NCBI RefSeq assembly: GCF_021018805.1
Contig: NC_086249.1
Location: 76,224,472 to 76,288,471 of the forward strand
Direction of reading: 5' to 3'
Source: Prinia subflava
Lineage: Eukaryota > Chordata > Aves > Passeriformes > Cisticolidae
Length of the DNA stretch: 64,000 nt
Under the pieces are notes generated by a model, which did not search any database, was not told the DNA's origin, and saw nothing but the letters and a program-made list of their open reading frames with translations. Of this stretch, positions 1 through 11,700 are shown in pieces; the first letter of the stretch is position 1, and the number at the start of each line of letters is the position of its first letter. Both the position numbers and the translations under genes were made by a program.

Positions 1-3000
1 AGTGTGGAATTAACAGGAACCAGATTTTTCGTTGTGTGCAGTGGAAGGATGAGAAGCTTTGGACACTGATTCCTAAACCCATGCAAAAAAAAAAAAAAAA
101 AAAACCACCAAAAAACAACAACAACAAAAAAACCCCTTTTAAACTTGAGGATGTTAAACACTGGACCAGGTTATTAAAAGAAGTTGTAGAATTTCTGTCT
201 TTTGAGAGACCCAAAACTTGATGGCCCAAAGCTGTGAGCAACCTGCACTGGTGAGATCTCCACTGAGCAACAGCTGACTTGATGGCCTCTGGAGCTTTCT
301 TTCCCAAGTGTGTGATTTTATAAAGGAGTAAGAGCCATCTTAAGTTCATTGCCATTGCCTGTGAGCAGCTGAAGTTCTTCTGCTTCTTATATTGGAAGAA
401 TTGCTATCCCCAGGCTTTAGATTAAAAATAATTGGTGCCCAGGAGTGACTGTTGCAAAGCCAGTGTCAATAGCATGTGTTGCATCAGCTACAGTCAACTG
501 ATGATGTTTTTGTTTCCTTATGTGAGTTTGGGTCATGAAGGACCCAAAGCAACAATGACTTCAGTCCACTTTCAGCTACCTTTCAGGTTACAGCATTCAT
601 TTTTTCATTACCTTAAGCAAACTATTCCTCATTAATTATGTTTATTTTAATTATGCTAATTATTATCATAGAGCTCATGAGTACAACAATGAAGATTTAA
701 GCTGCCATTTATGTATTACTTGTGTTACATGAAGGAACCAGCCTTACTATGAAATAGCAAATTTTAAAATGTTCTTAGTCTTTCAGACTGCAGCAGTCTT
801 TTAAATTGGTGTGGATACTCTCTTGTGTAGGAATATAGAAAACTTTGCTTGTTGAGAATTTTGTTAACATTAAAGAAACAGATTTGCTGTTGGAAACCCC
901 AGGTCTTGATTAAGTAAGTCTGCCTCCTTGCATTGCCCCAACCGTAGTTGTTGAAGACTTCTGAGCTCTAGTTTAGTTGCTTAAACATAGGTAACCTCAA
1001 TATCAGAAAAATCTCCATAGTGCTATTTGAGATGTCCTGGGTGTCTACATGGACCTGGCAGATATGGCACAGGGTGTAGGAGAAGCCATGTCCTTCTGGG
1101 TGTCAGTCTGAGACCAGGCAGTCTGCCCTAGGACATTTATCTCAAGTGGCAGCAGATGCCTATGTTTAGATGACTGAATGTAGTGCTAGGTAATACGACC
1201 TCTTACCAAGAAGTGAAGAATAGCTATTATAACAAATTGATGAGACATTAAAATCAACTTGGTGGTTGTGATTGTTTGTTTGGTGGGATTTTTTGTTTTT
1301 ATGCTCTGGCTGAAGTTAACGACCATGGGTATTTAGAGACAGCCTTCAGGCTGTAAGGTATGGATTCTGATTCTTGTGTATGCAAGATTATTGTCTGGCA
1401 TTTTCCAAAATTACAGTGAGTCTTTAAAGTGTACTGCAAGGTACAGATTCTCTGTGATATCTGTCTGGAGAATATAAGCCTGTGGAGAGAAACTATTCTT
1501 AAGTCTTGAAACCATAATGTTGGCTGACTGCCTTCAAATTTTCTAGCTCACTGTGTGCAAGTTTTCCCAAGATCTTTATACTGAAATCTTCTTGGTTTTT
1601 AATTTAATCCTTCTAGGGTTATATAAGAGATTAAATTAAGACATGATACTGTTAGGAACAACAGCCTCAATGTTATATGCTGTCTTCAAATTAAAAAAAA
1701 AAAAAGAATCATCAGTCTTCAAGACTTGAGCACAGCATTTTGGTCAGAAGGATCATGTATGCCCAGTACTGGTAAATGGGGTGATTTTTCTCTCAATCAC
1801 TTTTTTCCTGCTCAGTTGTATATTTCTACTGTTTCTTTTGTGCTGACCTTAGGTATTGTATTAGGGATTTGGATTAGGAAATTAATCCAATTGAAGGGTT
1901 TTTTCCTGTAATTTATCTTATTTAATATCTTGAAATATTAATAGTGTGCACATGCACCATACTTCCTGACCTGAACATTGCAATATTTTGTTATTTGTAG
2001 TACTTCTCCAATACAGATAAGATTTAATAAATGTTTTGTATAAATCATATTTTGCTAACTCTGCTCTTTTACAATGTATCCTTTATGGAAGAAAAGATAA
2101 AGCTGTATTTTTTAAAGACCATAATTTTATTTCTCTTTACCTGATAAGCCACCAGTATTAAGCAAAACCTACACAATGAATAGTGGATTGATCAGGTACA
2201 TGGCTTTAGTTCCTGGCAGTTTAGTGCAATCACACAGGAAAAGTAGCATGCCAGACTGTAGTACAATAGGTCCACAATTATACCTGCAGATCAAATTAAA
2301 AAAAAAAAAGTATTTAGGACTTGTAACTAAATGCAGTTGTATGTTTTTGTTTACTGCATGACTTGAAAGATTGACATGTAATAAAAATGAGTGGTAATTA
2401 TAGCAACTGCCACATGAGATTTATTTTTGGTTTAGTTCCATGATGCTATAGTTGCTGAAGTTGGTATGCTGTTTCTTTGCTCTTGATTGACCCTGATCCA
2501 AAAAACAAACTTTAAAAACCCCAGTGAAATCCACACAACAAAATACCCACAAAAACAATCAAACAAAGCAAAAAGCAAACAGCTCCTGCTCAAAAAACAG
2601 AAAGTGTAATTAAAATGAATTTATAATACTACTTGTCTTTAATGGACATCTGAAAGCAAAATCCAGGATTTTCCTTGTAAGCATGATTCTTTGATGGATT
2701 TTTGCTCTTAAAGATATCTCAGAAATACCACCATTAGCAGCGTGATTAATGATTTAAAACCTGATCTACAGATATTCAACTTAATATTTTCATAGCAAAT
2801 CAGTAATTTCAGAACATAGGGGAAAACCTGGAGTGTGCAGTCAGATAATTGAACTCCCAACAGTTAATTACAGCCATGGCAATGTAGTAGTTGCACTTTT
2901 GTCAATTATGTGTACTTCCATTTGTTTCTGCGATTTTCTGGATTTAAATTTGATCTCCACAGCCCTCTGTCTAAAAGTTGGCCTGGGTGGGATCTTCGAT

Positions 3001-3414
3001 GAGTTTAATATTAGTGATATTGACAGCCAATTGTGATACTTAAGAGTACATATAACTAACAACTTTCTGTATGAAATTATTTAAAACTTAATAAAACATG
3101 CTGTCTTGTTAGAGCCAAAGCTAGTTGTCGAGGATGGGACAGTGCTGGTAATGGCTATTTTAGTTGCTCTGTCATAAGATCTGAACCTGTTAGCTTCATC
3201 ATCTGACTGTCAGGTAACTGCTGGTAACTTAATTGTATGCTTTAGTTATGTTTTGAAAGAAAAAAGCCCTCCATTGTTGAAAGAAAGCTTTTATTTCATG
3301 TTAGTGATTAATGTGCTTTCAGTGACATTGGTAAGGATTACATGGTTTTATATAAGGTTTTATGTATCTGTTAATGTCATAGAATAAGTTTGGTTGTTGT
3401 TGTTGAACTGCAGC

Positions 3415-3547
3415 TGGATGCTCAGCCCCACACAGCTTGTTCTGTTTCCCCCAATGAGATGGGATGGGGGAAGAGTATCTGAAGAGTAAAAGTGAGAAAA
3501 CTCATGGGATAAGATAAAAACCTAAATAGGTGAAGTAAAATAAAGAA
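3415..3547. mobile_element. Possible avian ERV-type LTR remnant
   Basis: The stretch with GATGGGATGGGGGAAGAG followed by AGAGTAAAAGTGAGAAAACTC and GATAAAAACCTAAATAGGTGA resembles an interspersed LTR common in bird genomes, as I remember it. It is short, lacks both LTR ends and has no coding capacity. It abuts a CR1 fragment directly downstream. The family assignment is from memory only. Confidence 0.45.
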
Positions 3548-3550
3548 ATC

Positions 3551-3765
3551 ATGGAATTGTGATCACAGAATGTTCTGAGTTGGAAGGGACCGTAAGGATC
3601 AACAAGTCAAACTCCTGGCCTTGCACAGGACAGCCCCAAGATTCACACCATGTGCTCAAGAGTGTTGTCCAAACACTTCTTAAATGCCTGTTTCAGTGCC
3701 AAACCACCTTCTGGGTGAAGAACCTTTTCCTAATACCAAACCTAAACCTTCCCAGAGACATGATG
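3551..3765 (-). mobile_element. CR1 LINE fragment (3' end), degraded
   Basis: The + strand reads as the reverse complement of a CR1 3' end: TCACAGAATG, then GAGTTGGAAGGGACC, TCAAACTCCTGGCC, and AAGAACCTTTTCCTAATACC. The element is therefore on the - strand. It is 5'-truncated and diverged, like most avian CR1 copies. The downstream edge is approximate. Confidence 0.8.
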
Positions 3766-4782
3766 TCACAGAAGTCAAGTCATATACCCACTGTTGTTAT
3801 CTCAACCCATGAATTTTCTCAGTGGTTGAAATGAGAAAATAATGTGTAGCAGTTTAAAACTGGAAGGTTTGCCTTTGTCTTTCCAGTCTGAGGAAAAAAC
3901 AAGCTATGGAAGGAGGAGATCTGCCTTTTTCTGTTTAATTTCTTTAGATTTCAGAGCTAATTAGCTTGTTAATTAGCAGTACTTCCTAAGTTTTAGATAG
4001 AAAACATTTTGTAGTTTAAGCATTCATCACTTAACTAAAACTGATTTTAAATTTCTTCCTTCTTCATTTTAATTGAATAATTCTTACAACCTGTTGTAAA
4101 TTGTTTCAGAGTAGCATTTGCCTATATCTTACTGTTAATAGAAAATGGAATGTGGCATCAGTAGTTAAGAAGCTGAACTAAAAGCTTATCAGTATATAAG
4201 TTGTATACCTTAGATAGGAAAACATGGAAAGATGTGTAAGCTTCTTACAATAACAGTATAAAACAACTTAGCTTGTTTCTTAGTCTTTACTGAGGAAAAA
4301 CTGCACTGATTATTTTGTACTGTGAAACGTAATTTCATGTGAACCCCTTCCTGCACTGTCCCTTTAGCAAGGCAGTCTGACTCTCTATACCACAGCTTTT
4401 AAAACCAAAAAAAATCTAATGAATGTTCTGCGTTGCCTTTCAAAATTGCAAACAAATCCTCGAGTTACAAACAGATTAGCTTTGTTTTACAATGATAAAT
4501 AATATACTTCCAGCTTTCCTTACTTTGATGCAAATTGGAGGGTGGGTAAACCAAATAAGTTCATTCTAAATCTGGAATGCTATGTAGATTTATAATCCAG
4601 AATTGATCCTTGACATGAATCAAACATTAATGTTTGTAGACTCGGTGATCTAATAGGAGTAATTATAAAATTTCCATTAAGTGTCTCCAAAGAGCAAAAT
4701 CAAAATTCCTCTAATAAAAGAATCCGTATTTTAAGTAAAGATAATTTTAAAGAAACTATTTTAATAAATACTTTATCTTAGA

Positions 4783-4806
4783 AAGAACAAAGAAAGAAAG
4801 AAAGAG
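4783..4806 (+). repeat. GAAA microsatellite
   Basis: Short interrupted run of AGAA/GAAA units (AAGAAAGAAAGAAAGAG at its 3' end) in the intron before E1. It is likely length-variable between individuals. Confidence 0.8.
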
Positions 4807-5726
4807 TCATTTTTAGCTGAAATAGAAGTGAGTGAAGTGTCCAGTAGAAGGGACTTGATTTTTAGTTCTGAAATGAGATACAAATTTGCATTCCCCTTGC
4901 AAACAAGTGGCATCCTTGTACTAGAGGTGAACTGGTCAAGGTGCACTGTAATCTTCATCAGACTATCAAGGCTTTCTTTGCACTCTCAGGAGATAAGTAT
5001 TGAGCTTGGCCATGACAATTAAAATTCTGAGTTTGATCTCCAAATCCTGTGGGAAGACAGAAGTTTTCCCATTCTGGTATGTTCTAACATTAGCAGTGTC
5101 AGAAGGACACTGCATATGCAGGCTTCTAAACCAGTTGGTATTTCTTAGGCAAGAGTAAACTAATTGGAAATCCCTAGACAACCTAACCTCCTTGTTTTCA
5201 GGTAATTAACTGAAATGTGCAGCAGAGTGGAAGGAAGGGTATGAATAATAGAGGCTAAAAGATCATTAGCAAAGAAGGAGGTGGTGTTTCCTAGTCAAAT
5301 GGAGATTATAGCCTTCTTTGTTTTCTAGGTGTTAAATTACATTAGTGAGATAATTGGTGGACTGTTTCTTGGTTTATATGCTTTTCTTTGTAGTTTGTTT
5401 CTTACATCTATCTATGCTTGGTTTTTATTTCGCTCCATACAGTGTTGTTATTTTTCCTTCTCTCAGTTTTTAGGTTTTTAAGTTGCTGCTTGTTTTGTAG
5501 TTCGTGGGCATTACTACCCCAATTCTTCTCTAAGGCCAAACTTCATTTCTTTAGTTGGAAAAAGCTAATTTATATTTTCTGTTCCAGTTTAGAACTACTC
5601 TTGTTTTCTTTGAAGCTCTGACTTGCTAACTTGTTGCAGTTGCTGGGTTATTAGGTTGGGGTTTTTCCCTCGCTGTGGGTATAATGCTGTTGGTCTCTAG
5701 AATTTAATTTTTATTTTCTTTTACAG

Positions 5727-5767
5727 ACTGAGACAACTTTAGGCCTCAGTTCATATCAACAGAAAAG
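5727..5767 (+). CDS. TMEM131: TMEM131 exon E1 (likely exon 3 of the gene)
   Basis: Begins in phase 0 after TTTTACAG and encodes TETTLGLSSYQQK plus two bases (AG) of a split Ser codon; donor GTAAGC. Residues 1-14 of the partial protein. This is the lumenal lead-in to the PapD-like domain. Its 41 bases are far too short for gene prediction alone. It is supported by the match to the family and by exact phase fit to E2. Confidence 0.93.
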
Positions 5768-8700
5768 GTAAGCATCTTTCTTAAAGTTTAATATAGACTT
5801 TAATAATAAGGTTTGTGATACTTTTCATAAGAATAATAAAGGTTTAGTGTAAAATGATCAAATACAAACCGCGGGATTTTTTCAATTATTTTTGTTACAC
5901 AGAGGAAATGAAACTAAAATGTGAGATAGTTTTAAAAATTGAACAGCTCAGTCATAGAATGGTTTGAGTTGGAAATGACCTTGAAGATAAGCTAATTCCA
6001 TCCCTCTGTCATGGGCTGGGTTCCTGTCCCTCACTACCCTATCAGTAAAGAATTCCTTCCTAATATTTCATCTAAACATTCTCTCTTTCGTTTTAAAGCC
6101 CTTTCTTCATTGTCGTAACTGACCTTGTGAAAAACTCCTCCTCCTCCTCTCTTGTAGCTCATTTTGTGTACTGGAAGGTGCTCTCAGGTCACTTCAGAGC
6201 CTTTTCTTCTTCAGGCTGAGCAGCCCCAACTCTCCCAGCCTATATTTGTAGGAGAGGTGCTTTGTCCTGATCATCTTTGTGGCCCTTCATGAGGAGGGAA
6301 CTTCACATGTGGCATAAAAAACCTGAAGAATTCTTTAATTCACTTTGTAATATATACCACAGAGTAATTTCTTGTAATTAAACTGAGACTCTGCTTGTAG
6401 ATTTCTTTAAAATCATTTTTCTGTAGCTTCTTTTATTGAGGAGAAAGTTTGCCTGCTTCAAAAGTTCTTCATGTGCTCTTTGAAGAAAAACTTGATGTTA
6501 TTTTTGACAGATTCTTCCCCACATTCCTTTGTCCCATCATAGAATCATTAAGGTTGGAAAAGACCCCCAAAGATCACCAACTCCTGCCTTCAGCCACATG
6601 CCACCATGCCCACCAAGCCATATTACAGAGCTGTACATCTACTCATTTTGTGATTGTGATGTCACCTCTTCCCTAGGGAGGCTGTTCCAGTACTTAACCA
6701 CATGATGGTTTTTTTTTTTTTTCTGAATACCCAACCTGAATCTCCCATGGCACAGTTTGAGCCCACTGTTCTGTCTCTGGTTGCCTGGGAGGAGTCTGAC
6801 CCCTACGTGGCTACAACCTTCTTTCAGATGGTTGTAGAGAGCAGTGAGGTCACCTCTGAGCCTCCTTTTCTCCAGACTAGACATCCCATGACCCCGTCTT
6901 GTCCTCTCCTGTCCTGAAGACATAATCTATTACTGAAGAGTTTGCTTATTCAAGTATAACGTCTGAGAATGAAAATAATAAGTGGCCTCTTTTTTTTCCC
7001 TGGTCCCTAATTTTTCTCTGAAGAATCATCAGATATTCTTGTTTATTTAATGAGTGCATTGAACAGTAATAATGAAGCTTGTTTCTTGCACAGTAGCATT
7101 CAGCAAATGGTCACAGCACATTTTCAGTAAATATGTTTTTTCCACGACCTATTTTCTGTTCCTTTTCAGGAAATCTAGTAAAAGAATTTTCCATTTCGGA
7201 CAAGTTCCTATTTTACTGTGTGTGTAGTTGCTTAATTGTGGGCTTAAGATCCTGCTTTTTGCAAGTTTTGAAAAACCTATGAAATCTCCAGCTGTGGACA
7301 GGAATGCAAACTGCTGTAGTTATGTGCTGGATTATGTCAGTCAGACTGCAAGTATGAGAACATGAATTTACAGGAAAGAGAGTTGAACAAAAGATAACAA
7401 TTAGTGTATTTCTGTGTCTTGGATATAGCTAGACCTTATGGAGATTCTTTAAATGGAATAGTATTTTGTTTAAATCATGAAATCTCTGTGGCAGAAAGGG
7501 AATGCCTATATTAGCATCCACAGATTAGGAGCAATATTGTTTGCCAGAAAAAAATCTGAATTTGATGGCTCTTGAGATTGAGGCCATGGACTAGATTGCT
7601 TACAGGATTTTTTTGTTTTCATTTCTCAGTTAAGAAGATTGCTTTATGTATTGGAAATTCTAGAGTGTATTCTGTTAGAACACTGGTTTAGATATCTAAA
7701 TACAAATAGTCCATTACACTTAAAAGCACTGGCCTGTTTGAAGTTCAGTCACAATGTGATGAAGATCTGCATCACAAGCTCCCTGTTACCATGTTAGATA
7801 GTAAATTCCAGATTTGCTTTCTGTTTTTCTCTCTCACTGCTGTTACTGGTTTTGCATGAATCTCAAGTCTTTTTCTAGGTGATTTTTTCCAATGACATTG
7901 CTAAAAACAATGCTTCAGTAGATGATGTGTCTTTCCTTGTCTTTATTAGAGATTAAATAATCTTCTTGGTATAGCTTGCCAATATTTTCCCCTATTTAGA
8001 CACTTCATTCACTTCTCTGATCTACATTTTAGCACTAATTGGAAGGAGAGAAATGAACTAGCAATTTAATTAGTTTTGTTCATGCCTATGGTCAGGTTAC
8101 AGTGCATCTATTCAAGCTTCTCCCTGTTCTTTCCCAGACACTCCCCCTTGGGAATTGTTAGCTTTGAACTTTGTCTGGTATGAGTGTGTTTTCCCGATAC
8201 AAGGTTAATATTGACATATTTGAGCCACCTACTATCTGAGTAGTTTGTAAAAAAAAAAAAAGAAAAAGTTGCTGGTCTTCTTATTCATCTGCATTTTAGC
8301 AGCAGCTTCTGCCAGATACTGAAGTGTTCAATTGTTTTGTGGGAGTTAACTTTCTCACTGAGCCTGTGATTAATACCCATATTTCTGAAAAAAATTCTAG
8401 TGTTAAAAATTAAAATATGTTTTCTTATATATCCAGCTCAGCCTTATTTTAAAATAGTAGCAAGTTATGGATGCACTCAGGTTACCTACAGAACCTTTTT
8501 AGCTCATGAAGTCTGCAGTGGCTCTTTCGAGGATTCTGGCACAAAAAGTACTCACTGTGAAATATTTGCCAATTTGTCATTTTAAAGGTTCACATAGTTA
8601 TTTTTAGATAGCTTTATTTGATTTTGTGGTAATGGAAACAAAGTAGCAGCTTTCTAAGAGTTCTTGTTGCTAAATAAAATAATGAGAATTAAGCTGTTTC

Positions 8701-11700
8701 ACAGCTTAATTCTGCTGTCTTTATTTCTTTACAATTTATGGCACAAGAGAGGAAATAAAACCCTTTAAACAACTTCTGAAGTAATGTGGGAAAAATTCAT
8801 GTGGAGTATGCTTAGATTTGAATTTTCTCCAGTAGCAATTAAAGATTTTACAGATAAGATTCCACAGAGCACATAACTCCTACAGAAATCCCAGAACAGC
8901 TAGAAAGGTAAAATGAGGATACAGAGACAGAGTTGCTGCCAAACTTTGCAGAAATCTTTAAATACTGTATGTGACAAGCCTTTTCTTCGTCTCCAAATGC
9001 AAAGATGTGCATTGATTATCTAAAATTGAGTGCATAGTACTCTGATAAACAGCAAAGCATTATGGAAATGCTGAAGAACGTCCTTAAGACAGAAGAATAT
9101 TGTGGCTCAGCACAGATGGATGCCCATATCAGTTACAGGCATTGCTGTTTGGGCCACGTTCATGACAGCATCTGTGATGAACATTATGGAGACATGAAGT
9201 TGTACTTCAGTGAATTGCATCTGGGTAGCAGCAGTATCTTAGTAGTTGAGGTAAATGCCCACTCAGATAGAGGATGAATGGAACAGGGAGGATAATGATC
9301 CTGCTAGGAACTATGTGTAGTTCATTCTTAGGTCTCATTTTTAAAATCAAAATTCTTGCAGAAGGGAAAAGATGTTGGCAACATTTAAATTATGCGTTCA
9401 GATGACTCCTGACCAGTTCTTAGTCTGCTGATGCTTGTTGGCAGGTATTAGCAGTCCTCTCTTCCAGATGCATCTTTTCCTTTTCATGTTCTTCTCCTTG
9501 TCTTTAAAGGTTGGAGGGGTAGGGAAGGAAAAATGTTTAAATTGTGATAAAAGACCGGGAGCCATATTTCTACGTGCATACAATAGTAATTAACTTCATG
9601 TCATTATGCTGTAAAGTTGCCCTACCCATGGGTGTATCCAGCCTTTGGTGAGCAAGTGCCCAGCAGAGCAGACATTATCATCATTTTCTAGTCTGCTGCA
9701 AGTTGACTCATGTTGGGCCTTTCAGTAGGCAAAGTTTGTGAATCCCAATATTGCTTGCTCCTGTTTGAATCTTATTATGGTTGTTACTTTTATTATAATA
9801 GTTGGCATTCATTATGATGTTGTCTTCACCAAACTTTAACCAAATGTAACAAATTTTTTAAAAAAATCTGTGTTGTCCAACTGGCTTTCCTGGATAATAT
9901 AGCTCTGTGGCCTGAGAAAATGTTGCCTAACCTCTACATGTATGTGGAGAATTGAGTAGGTCATGATTGTTCAAGTTAGGCCCAGTTACTCTTGACAGTG
10001 TTTTCAATGCATTTGGAATAAAGATATTAATTATCACGTCTGTAAATATTGTAAATATTTTTAGTATTTTTCCCTAACAGGAATTGATATGTCATTCTAC
10101 CTGTAATTACCAATACAAAAGATGTGCGAACTGTTCAAAGTTTTAATTTTGGAAGAAATGGACAGAATTATTTTTAAGATCACTGTAAAATGAGTGGTTT
10201 CTGTTTAGCATTACCTTGACAATGGAGGTACAGGAGCTTTTTGACCTTTTTCATTTGGAAATGCGCTCTAAATGGTTTTTTAAATTGACTGTAAACTCTG
10301 AAGATCTACTAGTCACTTGCTTTAGCCTTATGAAACATAACTGCTAGTATAGTTTTCCTATTGTACTCTCCTACATCCAGTGTCTCTGTAAACTTTGTTT
10401 TGTTGAACATTTTTTGTACGGTTCGAGGTTTGACTTTAGCCTGAGAAGGTGTACCCAAGCACCCTCTTATTTGAAAATTGTAATGTGTCACAGCTGCACT
10501 TAATAGTAGCAAGAATTTTAACTTCTTTTGTAGATCTGAATGCAGTTTTTCCTATTGGTGTCTTCTTGTAGTTTCACTTATGTTGTACTGCAGTCTGCAC
10601 ACACAGCGTATGTGCACACACACCTATTTAAGTATATACTAAGACTGTCTGGATGTACTAAGCCTACTCCTGTCCTGATAGTATTTTATTACTTTTATGT
10701 GGCCAAAGCTCTTTTTAGTGACTAGACTCTGGAGCCTTGAAGATGCTTTGACATCCAAACATAGAGTGGTGGAAATTGATTAGCATGCTGTGCATTATAC
10801 TTGAAGTGTGAAGATTCAGTCACAGAGTTTTAGAGTGAGTCATTGAGACATTGTAATTTTATTTAAAAAGCTTTTGATTTGATTTTGCTTAAAGGATACA
10901 ATTAAGATTTCCTAGCCTGTTCTTGAACTTTTACTTCTGTAAATAGCTTCCTTGTTGAAGTGGTTCTGGAGTATAAGACATCTGAATTTGATCAATAATT
11001 AGTTTTCCTGGAAATGCACTGGATGGAAGTGCATTGATCTTTGCTCAAGGCTTCAGCTTTCATAAGACAAGCCACAAATGCGTGTGCCATTTCCTGGCTG
11101 CTCCTCGTTGTTGAGGCAGTTCTGGGTAGTGCTGGGTTTGTGGAGCAGCTTTCCTTACCCAGGACAACTGGCTGCAGCTCTGTCTTTGGACATCTAGGAT
11201 TGATACAAAGTCAGAAAAAAGGATCTAAAACAATAATGCTGTTTTAATACTAGGAAAAAAAGCATTAAAAAAAACCCCAAATTGTTTGTCTTGCCATTCA
11301 GGAGCCATTGATCATCTTCTTCTCCTTAGTCTTCTCCATTTATTTTTTACGTTGTCTTCCTGCTTTGTTTTTTGTATGAATAGGATTTTTACTCAGCTCA
11401 ATGAAAGTGTTACTATTATGAAGATGCTTAACTGTGGTCACAATCACATCATTCTGAATAATAAAAAATGTTTTGGTCAATGAAACTGCTTTGTATTTTT
11501 TACTTCTAATTTTTGTTGTGGGTTAACTACTGTGCTCTATATAACTGCCCTGATAAAATAAGCAGTAGTAGAGGATATCTCCAGGCACTTTGTTGACTTC
11601 ACTCCTGGATTGTTTGAGTGCTATTTCAGTTTTGGTCTTTGTCTACTAGAGTTCTCCTAAAGAGTTTCCAGGGGGAGGTTAGTATAAGCAAAGCTAAGGA

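Larger units (their letters stand above)
1..5726 (+). other. TMEM131: TMEM131 intron (partial) upstream of E1
   Basis: No exon was recognised here. The expected upstream exon, encoding the short lumenal segment before TETTLGLSSYQ, was looked for and not found, so the interval is read as the 3' part of an intron. It holds a poly-A/AAC-rich tract near 80-145, another A/C-rich tract near 2496-2600, a possible LTR remnant with an abutting CR1 fragment (3415-3765), and a short GAAA microsatellite (4783-4806). The rest looks like unique AT-rich intron. Confidence 0.8.

Noticed and set aside
1..5726. Search for the exon upstream of E1 (short lumenal segment after the signal peptide)
   Set aside because: No stretch encoding the expected acidic/Phe-containing segment with flanking AG and GT was found, so it is taken to lie before the window.
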